A stretch of DNA of 64,000 nt from CAIKLP01 sp039798705 (GCA_039798705.1 JBDKFN010000001.1:1-64000), one strand, 5' to 3'. Positions 26,285 to 34,962 are shown, numbered from the stretch's first letter. Notes: generated from the sequence alone by a model not told the origin. Numbers and translations are program-made.

Positions 26285-27658
26285 ATGAAAAAAGTAAAAG
26301 CCCTATTTTATTTACTGCTCTCTATTAGCACATTTAATGTGAATGCACAATCAAACGATTCTGCAATCATTAGAAATATCTATAATTTCAGTTTAACGAA
26401 TTCCAATTGTTACCAAAATTTGGAATTTCTATGTAAACAAATTGGACCACGCTTAAGTGGTTCAACGGGTGCAAGTAAAGCCATCGATTTTACCAAAACA
26501 CTATTAACTAAAGCTGGATACGATACCGTTTTTTTACAACCAACTATGGTGCCTTGTTGGGTTAGGGGCGAAAAAGAATCGGCAGCTATCCAAGTAAATG
26601 GAAAAAATATTGCTTTGCAAATTTGTGCATTAGGTGGTTCTGTTAAAACTCCTAATAATGGAATAAGTGCTGAAGTCGTTGAAGTTAAAAGCTTTGAAGA
26701 GCTTGCATCACTTGGAAGAAAAGCAATTGAAGGCAAAATCGTTTTCTTTAATAGAGCCATGGATCCTACTAAAATTGAAACTTTTGGTGCTTATGGTGGC
26801 GCCGTTAACCAAAGAGGTTCTGGCGCAAGTCAAGCTGCAAAATATGGTGCTGTTGGCTGTGTTGTTCGTTCTATGAATTTGAGAATTGATGATTATCCGC
26901 ACACTGGGGCGATGCGTTATGATACTGCTTATCCAAAAATTCCTTGTGTTGCCATTAGCACCTTCGGTGCAAACTTATTATCCAATCAAATTAAAGCAAA
27001 TAATAAGTTGAAGTTTTCGATGAAAACTAATTGTGAAACAAAAGCGGATGTGTTAAGTTATAATGTTGTTGCTGAAATTAGAGGGGCTGAAACACCTGAA
27101 AACATTATATTAATAGGCGGTCACTTAGATTCATGGGATTTAGCAGAAGGCGCACACGATGATGGTGCAGGCTGTGTGCAATCAATGGAAATATTAAATA
27201 CTTTTCAGAAATTAAATATAAAACCAAAAAATACCATTAGAGTTGTTTTGTTTATCAACGAAGAAAATGGATTGAGAGGTGGAGTTGCTTATGCAAAAGA
27301 AGCAGCATTAAAAAAAGAAAAGCACCTCATCGCAATTGAGTCCGACGAAGGAGGTTTTACACCAAGAGGATTTTCAATAGATGCAAGCAAAACACAAATT
27401 GAAAAGATTGCAAGTTGGAAAAATTTATTGGAAGAATATGGTTTATATGATATTCGTAAAGGCGGCGGAGGTGCAGATATAGGGCCATTGAAGGATCAAG
27501 GTGTTCCATTAATTTCATTCAAACCAGATTCACAAAGATACTTTGACATGCACCATGCAGCAACAGATGTTTTTGAAGCAGTCAATAAAAGAGAATTAGA
27601 ATTAGGAGCAGCGAGTATCAGCTCCTTGGTTTATTTAATAGATAAATACGGTTTATAA
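26285..27658 (+). CDS. Secreted M28-family metallopeptidase
   Basis: A 457-residue secreted aminopeptidase- or carboxypeptidase-like enzyme (signal peptide 1-21, ending VNAQ). A PA-like insertion lies at about 110-245, and the M28 catalytic domain at about 250-455. Zinc ligands and catalytic residues are visible as GGHLDSWD (His, Asp), HDDGAGC (bridging Asp), INEENG (catalytic and metal Glu), ESDEGG (Asp) and MHHAATD (His). The order and spacing match M28 enzymes such as plasma glutamate carboxypeptidase relatives. It should trim peptides in the periplasm or outside the cell. Its last 6 bp overlap the end of the convergent hldD. Confidence 0.92.
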   Translation: MKKVKALFYLLLSISTFNVNAQSNDSAIIRNIYNFSLTNSNCYQNLEFLCKQIGPRLSGSTGASKAIDFTKTLLTKAGYDTVFLQPTMVPCWVRGEKESAAIQVNGKNIALQICALGGSVKTPNNGISAEVVEVKSFEELASLGRKAIEGKIVFFNRAMDPTKIETFGAYGGAVNQRGSGASQAAKYGAVGCVVRSMNLRIDDYPHTGAMRYDTAYPKIPCVAISTFGANLLSNQIKANNKLKFSMKTNCETKADVLSYNVVAEIRGAETPENIILIGGHLDSWDLAEGAHDDGAGCVQSMEILNTFQKLNIKPKNTIRVVLFINEENGLRGGVAYAKEAALKKEKHLIAIESDEGGFTPRGFSIDASKTQIEKIASWKNLLEEYGLYDIRKGGGGADIGPLKDQGVPLISFKPDSQRYFDMHHAATDVFEAVNKRELELGAASISSLVYLIDKYGL

Positions 27659-28618
27659 ATATCTATTTTCCGCTAAGTAATTCGCAACATAATCTTGCAC
27701 ACCTTCTTCGATACTATGAAAAGGAGTGTCATAACCTATGTTTACTAATTTCTGCATTTTAGCTTCCGTAAAATATTGATATTTATCTCTGATATCGGCA
27801 GGTGTATCTATAAAATTGACATTAAACTCTTTGTCTAAAGCCTTGAAAGTAGCTGCAGCTAAGTCTTTGAAGGTTCTTGCTTTTCCAGAACCTAAGTTAT
27901 AAATACCCGAATCTTTGCGGTGATGTAAAAAGAAATACAAAACATTTACCACATCTTTTACGTAAACAAAATCTCTCATTTGTTCACCATCTTTAAAATC
28001 TGGGTGATGTGATTTAAATAAGTTTAAACCGCCCGTATTTTTAATTTGATGAAAAGCATGTAGCACCACCGATGCCATTCTGTTTTTGTGGTATTCATTT
28101 GGTCCATAGACATTGAAAAATTTCAACCCAACCCAAAAATATGGTTGTTTTGTTTGCGACAAAGCCCATTTATCAAATTCGTTTTTTGATTCTCCATATG
28201 GGTTCAAGGGAACGAGTTGGTTGATCTTTGTTTCATCGTCATCATAACCAAACTCTCCTAAGCCATAGGTTGCCGCTGAAGATGCGTAAACAAAGGGCAA
28301 GCCATATTGAACACATGCATCCCAAAGCGTCTTTGTATAGTCTGTATTGAGCTTCCAGAGTATTGCTTTATCAAACTCGGTGGTGTCTGTTCTAGCACCA
28401 ATATGAAATATGAATTGTACGAGTTGATGGTTTTCGTCAAGCCATTGCGGAAAAATATTTCTATCAATTTTTTGACTAAATTTTTTTCCGATTAAATTAT
28501 TTTCTTTTTCAACTTTAGTAAAATCATCTACTAAAATAATATCTGTAAAGCCAGCTGCATTTAGTTTTTGAACTAAACAACTTCCAATAAAACCTGCTGC
28601 ACCTGTTACAATAATCAT
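27653..28618 (-). CDS. hldD: ADP-L-glycero-D-manno-heptose-6-epimerase
   Basis: A 321-residue extended short-chain dehydrogenase. The NAD(P)-binding motif GAAGFIG is at 6-12, the catalytic Ser region YASSAATYG at 111-119, and the Tyr/Lys pair is Y141 and K145 (YGESK). The segment HIGARTDTTE (72-81) is typical of HldD. The enzyme makes the L-glycero heptose donor for the lipopolysaccharide inner core. Its ATG overlaps the mqnD stop by one base (TAATG). A related UDP-sugar epimerase function is possible but less likely given the HldD-specific segments. Confidence 0.9.
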   Translation of the reverse strand: MIIVTGAAGFIGSCLVQKLNAAGFTDIILVDDFTKVEKENNLIGKKFSQKIDRNIFPQWLDENHQLVQFIFHIGARTDTTEFDKAILWKLNTDYTKTLWDACVQYGLPFVYASSAATYGLGEFGYDDDETKINQLVPLNPYGESKNEFDKWALSQTKQPYFWVGLKFFNVYGPNEYHKNRMASVVLHAFHQIKNTGGLNLFKSHHPDFKDGEQMRDFVYVKDVVNVLYFFLHHRKDSGIYNLGSGKARTFKDLAAATFKALDKEFNVNFIDTPADIRDKYQYFTEAKMQKLVNIGYDTPFHSIEEGVQDYVANYLAENRYL

Positions 28619-29454
28619 TAGTCGATAAAAATTGAATGAGCTATATTTGGAATTACACCTTGAGCAACTGCTTTTTCAAGCAATGTTGTAACGGCTTTTT
28701 TCCCTTCTTCTCCCAAATTTAAGGAATATTTATTGACATAAAGTTGAATGTGTTGGACCATCACCGATTCTTCCATTTCTTGTGCATGTTCTTTAACAAA
28801 TAAAGTAGAAGAAAGTGGGTTTTTCATAGCAAATTCGACACTTCTAGCCATTATTCTGTTCACTTTTTGAATAAGGTCAATAGGGTAATGACGCGCCATA
28901 ACGATGCCTCCTAATGGGATTGCACTTTGGGTTTCTTTTTCCCAATAAGATCCTAAGTCGATGACTTTATGTAAACCTTTTGCTTCATAGGTAAATCTGT
29001 TTTCGTGAATGATTAAACCTAAGTCGATTTCTTCATTTATTAATGCATTTTCAATTTCAGAAAAAAGCATTTCTACTTTTTGCTTCGCTTGTGGAAATGC
29101 AATATTTAATAAAAAATTTGCAGTCGTTAAATTTCCGGGAATACCAATTTTTAAATCAGAAATGTTTTCAGAAATGTTTTCGATTTTATTTTTTGAAATC
29201 AATAAAGGTCCTACACCAAAACCCAAAGCACTTCCTGCATCTAATAAAATATATTTATCTAATAGATGTGCAAATGCATGGTAACTTAATTTGGTAATGG
29301 CTAACTCCTGCTGAGATGCTTTCTGGTTAAGGGTTTCCACGTCTTCAATAACAGGAATAAAAGTTATTCCTTCGGTATCTATTTTCTTATGCAACATGGC
29401 ATCGAAAATAAATGTATCATTTGGACAAGGTGAAAATCCGAGAGTAAGCTCCAT
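28618..29454 (-). CDS. mqnD: 1,4-dihydroxy-6-naphthoate synthase
   Basis: A 278-residue periplasmic-binding-protein-fold enzyme with the MqnD start LGFSPCPNDTFIFDAM (residues 4-19). It converts cyclic de-hypoxanthine futalosine to 1,4-dihydroxy-6-naphthoate in the futalosine pathway to menaquinone. Together with mqnB at 13.7-14.3 kb it shows that this organism uses the futalosine rather than the classical Men route. It is coupled by one-base TAATG overlaps to frr upstream and hldD downstream. The length is normal. Confidence 0.92.
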   Translation of the reverse strand: MELTLGFSPCPNDTFIFDAMLHKKIDTEGITFIPVIEDVETLNQKASQQELAITKLSYHAFAHLLDKYILLDAGSALGFGVGPLLISKNKIENISENISDLKIGIPGNLTTANFLLNIAFPQAKQKVEMLFSEIENALINEEIDLGLIIHENRFTYEAKGLHKVIDLGSYWEKETQSAIPLGGIVMARHYPIDLIQKVNRIMARSVEFAMKNPLSSTLFVKEHAQEMEESVMVQHIQLYVNKYSLNLGEEGKKAVTTLLEKAVAQGVIPNIAHSIFID

Positions 29455-30017
29455 TAAACAGTCATGATATCCTTTTCTTTTACTTCAATGTGTTTATCCA
29501 CTTTGACAATATAAGAATCGGTTACTTTTTGAACTTCTGCTTCTGCAGTTTTGGCGTCATCTTCTGCTACACCTTCTTTTTGTTGCTTTTTAATTTTTTC
29601 ATTAACATCCTTACGAATATTTCTGACAGCAACTTTTCCTGCTTCGCCTTCTGCTTTTACTCTTTTTACTAAATCTTTTCTTCTTTCTTCTGTAAGTGGT
29701 GGAATAGCTAATCTAATGACCACACCATCATTTTGTGGATTCAAACCTAAGTTTGCATCGGTAATGGCTTTTTCAATTGCAGAAATCAAATTCTTCTCCC
29801 AAGGCTGAACCACAATGGTTCTAGCATCTGGAGTATTTACATTGGCAACCTGAGCAATAGGAGTTGGTGTTCCGTAATAATCTACATGAACACTGTCTAA
29901 CATTTGAGGGCTAGCTTTACCTGCTCTAATTTTTGTCAATTCATTTTCAACATGATCAACTGCTTTAGACATTGCGTCTTTAGCTTCTTCAATTAATTTT
30001 TTTAATCTATCGTCCAT
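29454..30017 (-). CDS. frr: Ribosome recycling factor
   Basis: A 187-residue ribosome recycling factor, which splits post-termination ribosomes together with EF-G. The signature LTKIRAGKASPQML near residues 27-40 and the C-terminal hinge-helix region with PPLTEERRKDLVKRVK (about 106-121) are complete. It lies 11 bp after pyrH and overlaps the mqnD start by one base (TAATG). The pyrH-frr pair is widespread in bacteria; the extension to mqnD and hldD is specific to this lineage. Confidence 0.97.
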   Translation of the reverse strand: MDDRLKKLIEEAKDAMSKAVDHVENELTKIRAGKASPQMLDSVHVDYYGTPTPIAQVANVNTPDARTIVVQPWEKNLISAIEKAITDANLGLNPQNDGVVIRLAIPPLTEERRKDLVKRVKAEGEAGKVAVRNIRKDVNEKIKKQQKEGVAEDDAKTAEAEVQKVTDSYIVKVDKHIEVKEKDIMTV

Positions 30018-30028
30018 AATAATATTTT

Positions 30029-30736
30029 TTATGCATGCACTAAAGTACCGATTGTTGCACCATCCGCTAATTTTTTAAAGTTGCCTCTGGTATTCATATC
30101 AAAAACAATAATTGGTAAATTATTTTCTTGACATAAAGTAAATGCGGTCATATCCATTACACTTAATCCTTTATCGTAAACTTCTGTAAAAGTTATCTTT
30201 TCAAATTTAACTGCGTTTGGATCTTTTTCAGGATCTGCTGTGTAAATACCATCTACACGAGTTCCTTTTAAAACAACATCCGCTTCAATTTCAATGGCTC
30301 TTAAAGATGCCGCTGTATCTGTTGTGAAATAAGGGTTTCCGGTTCCTGCACCGAAAATTACTACTCTTCCTTTTTCTAAATGTCTGATGGCTCTTCTACG
30401 AATAAATGGTTCGCAAATTTGTTCCATTTTAATAGCAGACAATAACCTGGTTTTTACACCCACTTTTTCTAATGCATCTTGCAATGCCATACTATTTATA
30501 ACAGTTGCAAGCATTCCCATATAGTCTGCTTGAACCCTATCCATTCCACCTTTCTCTGCATCTAAACCTCTGTGAATATTTCCACCACCAATTACAATGG
30601 CTACTTCTATTCCACTCTCTACAACTTCTTTAATGTCAACTGCATATTGGTGAACCATAGCAGTATCAATTCCATATTGTTTCGAACCCATTAAAGATTC
30701 TCCACTTAGTTTCAAAAGAATTCTGTTGTATTTCAT
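30029..30736 (-). CDS. pyrH: UMP kinase
   Basis: A 235-residue hexameric UMP kinase of the amino-acid-kinase fold. It phosphorylates UMP to UDP in pyrimidine supply. The N-terminal LLKLSGESLMG, GGGNIHRG (near 50), FGAGTGNPYFTTDTAA (near 129) and the C-terminal IVFDMNTRGNF are characteristic. It is the first gene of pyrH-frr-mqnD-hldD, with its own promoter right behind the tsf terminator. It is usually part of rpsB-tsf-pyrH-frr; here the block is split into two transcription units. Confidence 0.97.
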   Translation of the reverse strand: MKYNRILLKLSGESLMGSKQYGIDTAMVHQYAVDIKEVVESGIEVAIVIGGGNIHRGLDAEKGGMDRVQADYMGMLATVINSMALQDALEKVGVKTRLLSAIKMEQICEPFIRRRAIRHLEKGRVVIFGAGTGNPYFTTDTAASLRAIEIEADVVLKGTRVDGIYTADPEKDPNAVKFEKITFTEVYDKGLSVMDMTAFTLCQENNLPIIVFDMNTRGNFKKLADGATIGTLVHA

Positions 30737-30761
30737 GTTGGTTGTTTCTAATTAGGTTTAT

Positions 30762-30769
30762 CAAAGATA
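30762..30769 (-). promoter_or_regulatory. -7 promoter element of pyrH-frr-mqnD-hldD
   Basis: The minus strand reads TATCTTTG, identical to the -7 box of the rplM promoter, 25 bp before the pyrH ATG and 26 bp after the end of the tsf terminator. The -33 region shows only a T-rich stretch. The position between terminator and gene supports the call. Confidence 0.6.
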
Positions 30770-30802
30770 AGACTGAATTGACTAGAATAATAAAAAAAAG
30801 CG

Positions 30803-30836
30803 CAAAAAAAATCCCCCCGTTTTTGAACGGGGGGAT
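30803..30836 (-). terminator. Intrinsic terminator after tsf
   Basis: ATCCCCCCGTT (30811-30821) pairs with AACGGGGGGAT (30826-30836) in a perfect 11-bp stem with a 4-nt loop. On the minus strand it is followed by eight U residues. It lies 7 bp from the tsf stop and is the strongest terminator in the window. Confidence 0.93.
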
Positions 30837-30843
30837 AAATAAT

Positions 30844-31683
30844 TTAAGCTCCTAGCACCACACGTTTAAATGCGGTAACTGTTAAGCCTTTTTCGATATC
30901 GTTTAACATTTGTGAAACCGATTTAGAACTGTCTTTCACAAATTCTTGGTTTAACAAAGTGGAGTCTTTGTAGAATTTATTCAATTTACCCATTGCAATT
31001 TTCTCAACCATATCTTCTGGTTTACCTTCTGCACGGATTTGATCTTTTGCAATTTCAATTTCTCTTTCGATAGTTGCTGCATCAACACCATCTTTATCTA
31101 CTGCTACTGGATTCATCGCTGCAATTTGCATTGCAACATCTTTACCAGCTGCATCAGCTTTACCAGCTGCATCAGAATTCATTGCTACCAATACACCTAA
31201 TTTATTTCCAGCATGAATGTAAGCAACCACTTTTTCAGCAGACATTACTTCATATTTAGAAACACCAATTTTCTCACCGATTTTACCAGTTTGATCAATG
31301 ATTGCATCCGCCAATTTTACTCCGTTTAATGACAATGAAACTAGTTCATCAATATTAGCTGGATTATTTGCGATAGCTAAATCAGCAATTGCATTAGCAA
31401 ATTCTACGAAGTTTGAATTTTTTGCTACGAAATCTGTTTCGCAGTTTAATTCAATAATTACACCTCTTTTACCATCTGCAGTTGTTTTTGCAATTACAGC
31501 ACCTTCAGCTGCATCACGGTCTTGACGACTTGCAGCAACTTTAGCACCTTTTTTTCTTAAGTAATCAACTGCTGCTTCAAAATCACCGTTTGATTCAGTT
31601 AAAGCTTTTTTGCAATCCATCATTCCTGCACCTGTTTGTAATCTTAATTTATTTACATCAGCTGCGCTAATTGTTATTGACAT
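30844..31683 (-). CDS. tsf: Elongation factor Ts
   Basis: A 279-residue guanine-nucleotide exchange factor for EF-Tu. The N-terminal UBA-like domain (LRLQTGAGMMDCKKAL) is followed by the core signature around RGVIIELNCETDFVAKN and the coiled-coil/C-terminal part ending in FKRVVLGA. The length is typical of Bacteroidota EF-Ts. It is downstream of rpsB, as in most bacteria, but separated by a 95-bp gap that holds a terminator-like hairpin, so its level may be set by readthrough. A strong terminator follows at once. Confidence 0.97.
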   Translation of the reverse strand: MSITISAADVNKLRLQTGAGMMDCKKALTESNGDFEAAVDYLRKKGAKVAASRQDRDAAEGAVIAKTTADGKRGVIIELNCETDFVAKNSNFVEFANAIADLAIANNPANIDELVSLSLNGVKLADAIIDQTGKIGEKIGVSKYEVMSAEKVVAYIHAGNKLGVLVAMNSDAAGKADAAGKDVAMQIAAMNPVAVDKDGVDAATIEREIEIAKDQIRAEGKPEDMVEKIAMGKLNKFYKDSTLLNQEFVKDSSKSVSQMLNDIEKGLTVTAFKRVVLGA

Positions 31684-31707
31684 ATCTTTTTGATTTTAAT
31701 TAATTCA

Positions 31708-31772
31708 TAAAAAAAGGTTAAAAGTTGAATGTACAAAGGAGGTTTTCCCTTAAACAATTCCCCTTTTAACCT
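31708..31772 (-). terminator. Terminator-like attenuator hairpin between rpsB and tsf
   Basis: On the minus strand AGGTTAAAAG (31772-31763) pairs with CTTTTAACCT (31724-31715), closing a 38-nt internal segment, and a run of seven U residues follows at once. The AT-rich stem and long loop make it weaker than a normal terminator. No -7 box lies between it and tsf, so readthrough must supply tsf expression. Confidence 0.6.
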
Positions 31773-31778
31773 ATTTAA

Positions 31779-32609
31779 TTATTCTGCTGATTGCTCAGTA
31801 GTTGATTCAGCTGTAGTTGCTGTTTCAGTTTTTCTTTTTCTAACTGGTTTCTCTGCTGTTTCTTTTTCAGCTGCTGCTTTTGCTGCTGCACCTTCTTTTT
31901 CAGCATCTTCTTCACGCTCACGTTTACGCTCTTCTAAACCTTCTTCAATTGCTTTGGTAATGATACCTGTAATTAAAGAAATTGATTTAGTTGCGTCATC
32001 ATTTGCAGGAATAACGAAATCAATATTTCCCGGATCTGAGTTAGTATCAACCATTGCAAAAGTTGGAATGTTTAATTTGATTGCCTCAGTTACCGCAATG
32101 TGCTCTTTCTTAACATCAATTAAGAATAAAGCTGCAGGTAAACGATTTAAATCAGAAATACCACCCAATACTCTTTCTAATTTGATACGATCACGAGAGA
32201 TCATTAATTTTTCTTTCTTAGAAAGAATGTCGTAAGTACCGTCTTTAGTGAACTTGTCAATGTTCGTCATCTTTTTGATAGATTTACGTACAGTTGCAAA
32301 GTTAGTTAACATACCACCTAACCAACGCTCGGTTACGAATGGCATATTTACTGATCTTGCATGTTCAGCAACGATGTCCTTAGCTTGTTTTTTCGTCGCA
32401 ACGAATAAAACTTTTCTTCCAGATTTTACGATTTGTTTGATAGCTGAAGCAGCTTCTTCTACTTTAACTAAAGTTTTGTTCAAATCGATAATATGAATAC
32501 CATTTTTCTCCATGAAAATATATGGAGACATTTTTGGATTCCATTTGCGCGTTAAGTGTCCAAAATGAACACCCGCGTCTAATAAGTCTTGATATGTAGT
32601 GCGTGCCAT
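31779..32609 (-). CDS. rpsB: 30S ribosomal protein S2
   Basis: A 276-residue S2 protein. The core matches the family: YQDLLDAGVHFGHLTRKWNP at the N terminus, NFATVRKSIKKM, and PTFAMVDTNSDPGNIDFVIP with NDDATKSI. Beyond about residue 225 it carries a long Glu/Lys/Ala and Thr-rich tail, longer than in E. coli and common in Bacteroidota. It lies 20 bp after rpsI, so the L13-S9-S2 genes form one transcript from the rplM promoter. The downstream hairpin may limit flow to tsf. Confidence 0.97.
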   Translation of the reverse strand: MARTTYQDLLDAGVHFGHLTRKWNPKMSPYIFMEKNGIHIIDLNKTLVKVEEAASAIKQIVKSGRKVLFVATKKQAKDIVAEHARSVNMPFVTERWLGGMLTNFATVRKSIKKMTNIDKFTKDGTYDILSKKEKLMISRDRIKLERVLGGISDLNRLPAALFLIDVKKEHIAVTEAIKLNIPTFAMVDTNSDPGNIDFVIPANDDATKSISLITGIITKAIEEGLEERKREREEDAEKEGAAAKAAAEKETAEKPVRKRKTETATTAESTTEQSAE

Positions 32610-32629
32610 TGTATAATGTCCTCCAAAAA

Positions 32630-33016
32630 TTAACGTTTACTAAATTGAAATCTTTTTCTTGCTTTCTTGCGACCTGGTTTCTTACGCTCAACCATACGGC
32701 TATCACGTGTCATTAAACTTTTCGCTTTTAATGCAGGTTTCTTTTCTGGATCTCTTTCTACAATTGCTTTAGCGATTGCTAAACGCACTGCTTCTGCTTG
32801 TCCTGTAATACCACCGCCCATTACGTTTACATTGATATCATATTTACCTAGTAAATCTGTAACTTGTAATGATTGGTTTACAATGAATTGAAGCGGAAGT
32901 GTTGGAAAATACACTTTATAATCTTTACCATTTACGATAATGGCACCGTTTCCTTCTACTAAATAGATGCGGGCTACGGCTGTTTTTCTTCTACCCGAAG
33001 TGTTAGTGGTCGTCAT
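32630..33016 (-). CDS. rpsI: 30S ribosomal protein S9
   Basis: A 128-residue S9 protein with the family start SGRRKTAVARI, the GGGITGQAEAVRLAIAKA core and the conserved basic C terminus KARKRFQFSKR, whose tail reaches the P-site tRNA. It lies 5 bp after rplM, the standard L13-S9 pairing. Nothing is unusual in length or sequence. Confidence 0.98.
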   Translation of the reverse strand: MTTTNTSGRRKTAVARIYLVEGNGAIIVNGKDYKVYFPTLPLQFIVNQSLQVTDLLGKYDINVNVMGGGITGQAEAVRLAIAKAIVERDPEKKPALKAKSLMTRDSRMVERKKPGRKKARKRFQFSKR

Positions 33017-33021
33017 CTCTA

Positions 33022-33465
33022 TTATAATTTAATGGTTTTAGGTGTTTGTGCAGCATGAGGATGCTCAGCACCCGCGTACACATGTAAATTTTTAAACACT
33101 TTGTTTCCTAGTTTATTTTTAGGAAGCATACCGCGAATTGCTTTTTCAACCACACGAGTAGGGTGTTTTGCCATTAAATCCTTAGGAGAAATAAATTTCT
33201 GTCCACCTGGATAGCCTGTATACGAAACATACTCTTTCTCTTCGAATTTGTTGCCCGTAAACCTTACTTTGTCTGCATTGATAACAATAACATTGTCACC
33301 GCAGTCTACGTGTGGGGTAAAATTAGCCTTGTGTTTGCCTCTTAAGATAAACGCTATCTTAGAGCTTAGGCGCCCCAAAATCTCTGCATTGGCGTCGATT
33401 ACGACCCATTCTTTAGTAACAGTTTTGCTGTTAGCAGAGACAGTTTTGTAACTTAACGTATTCAT
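33022..33465 (-). CDS. rplM: 50S ribosomal protein L13
   Basis: A 147-residue L13 protein: WVVIDANAEILGRLSSKIA, the RGKHKANFTPHVDCGD region and the RGMLPKNKLG motif are all present. It is an early assembly protein of the large subunit. It is the first gene of rplM-rpsI-rpsB(-tsf), driven by a well-formed Bacteroidota promoter with a stable hairpin near the 5' end of the leader. In other bacteria L13 represses its own mRNA, so the leader hairpin could be the target (inference). Confidence 0.98.
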   Translation of the reverse strand: MNTLSYKTVSANSKTVTKEWVVIDANAEILGRLSSKIAFILRGKHKANFTPHVDCGDNVIVINADKVRFTGNKFEEKEYVSYTGYPGGQKFISPKDLMAKHPTRVVEKAIRGMLPKNKLGNKVFKNLHVYAGAEHPHAAQTPKTIKL

Positions 33466-33502
33466 TTTGTCTTTAACTAATTGATTTATATTGTTTTAAC
33501 TT

Positions 33503-33521
33503 TCCCTCATTCGTTGAGGGA
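33503..33521 (-). promoter_or_regulatory. Leader hairpin of the rplM operon
   Basis: On the minus strand UCCCUC-AACGAAU-GAGGGA folds into a 6-bp stem with a 7-nt loop, beginning just after the -7 box and so at the very 5' end of the transcript. The rest of the leader (about 38 nt) is AU-rich. It may be an L13 autoregulatory site or a 5' stabiliser; the sequence alone cannot decide. Confidence 0.5.
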
Positions 33522-33524
33522 GGG

Positions 33525-33554
33525 CAAAGATAGCCTAAATATTCTAAACTACAA
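33525..33554 (-). promoter_or_regulatory. Promoter of the rplM-rpsI-rpsB operon
   Basis: TTG (33554-33552), a 19-bp spacer and TATCTTTG (33532-33525) match the Bacteroidota housekeeping promoter (TTTG-N19-21-TAnnTTTG) almost perfectly. This is the best promoter in the window. The leader to the rplM ATG is about 50-55 nt. Confidence 0.8.
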
Positions 33555-33669
33555 TGCTTTAGCACAGATATTTCCATAAAATATTGTGGATATGTTAATT
33601 TCTTTAAGCTTTAGCCTATTTGTGCAAATCATGTTTAGAATTCTTAAAAGCTAAAACGGGGGATTTTCC

Positions 33670-33677
33670 TATCTTTA
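33670..33677 (+). promoter_or_regulatory. -7 promoter element of the aminotransferase operon
   Basis: TATCTTTA has one mismatch to TAnnTTTG and lies 17 bp before the chosen ATG at 33695. No good -33 element is seen. It supports the start at 33695 over the in-frame ATG at 33620, which would lie upstream of this box. Confidence 0.35.
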
Positions 33678-33694
33678 GGGCAAATTTTAAGGGA

Positions 33695-34954
33695 ATGAAA
33701 GTATCAAATATGGCTGCCAATTTAATTGGCTCTGAAATTATCAAAATTGGTAATGAAGTAAATGAATTAATTAGAAATGGTGCACAAATATGTAACCTCA
33801 CCATTGGCGATTTTGACCCCAATCATTATCCGATTCCAAAAGAATTACAAGAAGGCATTAAAGATGCTTACTTAGCAAACAACACCAATTACCCTCCGGC
33901 AAATGGCGAAATGTCTTTGCGAAAATCTATTTCAGATTTTTTATTAGCTAAAGGAAATTTGAATTACAGTACAGATGAAATTTTAGTAGCTGGTGGTTCA
34001 AGACCGTTAATTTATGCTACTTATTTAGCCATATTAGATCCAGGAGATAAAGTAGTATTTCCAATTCCTTCATGGAACAACAATCATTATTGTCATTTAA
34101 CTGGTGCGGTTCCTGTAATGGTTGAAACTGCAGCTGAAAATAATTTCATGCCTACAGCAAAAGATATTGCACCACACTTGAAAGGTGCATCTTTATTGGC
34201 TTTGTGTAGTCCTTTGAATCCAACTGGTACCATGTTTACCAAAAAAGATTTAACAGAAATTTGCGATTTAGTTATTGCAGAAAACGAAAGTAGACAACCC
34301 GATGAAAAGCCATTATACATCATGTATGATCAAGTGTATTGGACTTTAACTTTCGGAGATCACAAACATTATGACCCCATTCATTTAAGACCTGCATTAA
34401 GAAATTATACCATTTACATTGATGGTATTTCTAAATCGTTTGCAGCCACAGGCGTAAGGGTGGGATGGACTTTCGGACCACAAGCAGTGGTAGATAAAAT
34501 GAAAGCAATTTTAGGCCATGTAGGAGCTTGGGCTCCTAAAGCTGAACAAATTGCAACTGCTTCATTTTTAAAAGATGATGCAGCAATTGATCGTTTTATG
34601 GTACCATTTAAATCACAAATTAAAAGCAGTTTAGATGCGCTTCATACTGGTTTTCAAAAATTAAAAAATGAAGGCATTCCTGTTGATTCAATTGAACCGA
34701 TGGGTGCAATTTATTTAACTGTAAAAGTAGCAATCCAAGGCATGAAAACCCCTGATGGAAAGGTTTTGGAGAATAGCATGGACATCACTTCATACATTTT
34801 AAGTCATGCGCAATTGGCTATGGTTCCTTTCTCTGCATTTGGATTAACCAAACATTCATCGTGGTTTAGATTGTCTGTTGGTGCGGCAAATGAAGAAACT
34901 ATTTTAGCATCATTTGAAAGATTAAAAAATGCAATTGCTGAACTTAGTAAATAA
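33695..34954 (+). CDS. PLP-dependent class I/II aminotransferase
   Basis: A 419-residue fold-type I aminotransferase. The PLP Schiff-base lysine is K247 (DGISKSFA). The supporting residues lie in SPLNPTGTM (about 172-180, Asn-Pro-Thr-Gly) and YDQVY (Asp212 near the pyridine nitrogen), and a substrate-carboxylate Arg appears in SSWFRLSVG near the C terminus. The start at 33695 matches the family N terminus and follows the -7 element; ATG 33620 would add 25 unrelated residues. Amino-acid specificity cannot be told. It is the first gene of a plus-strand run to 41.4 kb and is divergent from the ribosomal protein operon. Confidence 0.9.
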   Translation: MKVSNMAANLIGSEIIKIGNEVNELIRNGAQICNLTIGDFDPNHYPIPKELQEGIKDAYLANNTNYPPANGEMSLRKSISDFLLAKGNLNYSTDEILVAGGSRPLIYATYLAILDPGDKVVFPIPSWNNNHYCHLTGAVPVMVETAAENNFMPTAKDIAPHLKGASLLALCSPLNPTGTMFTKKDLTEICDLVIAENESRQPDEKPLYIMYDQVYWTLTFGDHKHYDPIHLRPALRNYTIYIDGISKSFAATGVRVGWTFGPQAVVDKMKAILGHVGAWAPKAEQIATASFLKDDAAIDRFMVPFKSQIKSSLDALHTGFQKLKNEGIPVDSIEPMGAIYLTVKVAIQGMKTPDGKVLENSMDITSYILSHAQLAMVPFSAFGLTKHSSWFRLSVGAANEETILASFERLKNAIAELSK

Positions 34955-34962
34955 AAAATAAA

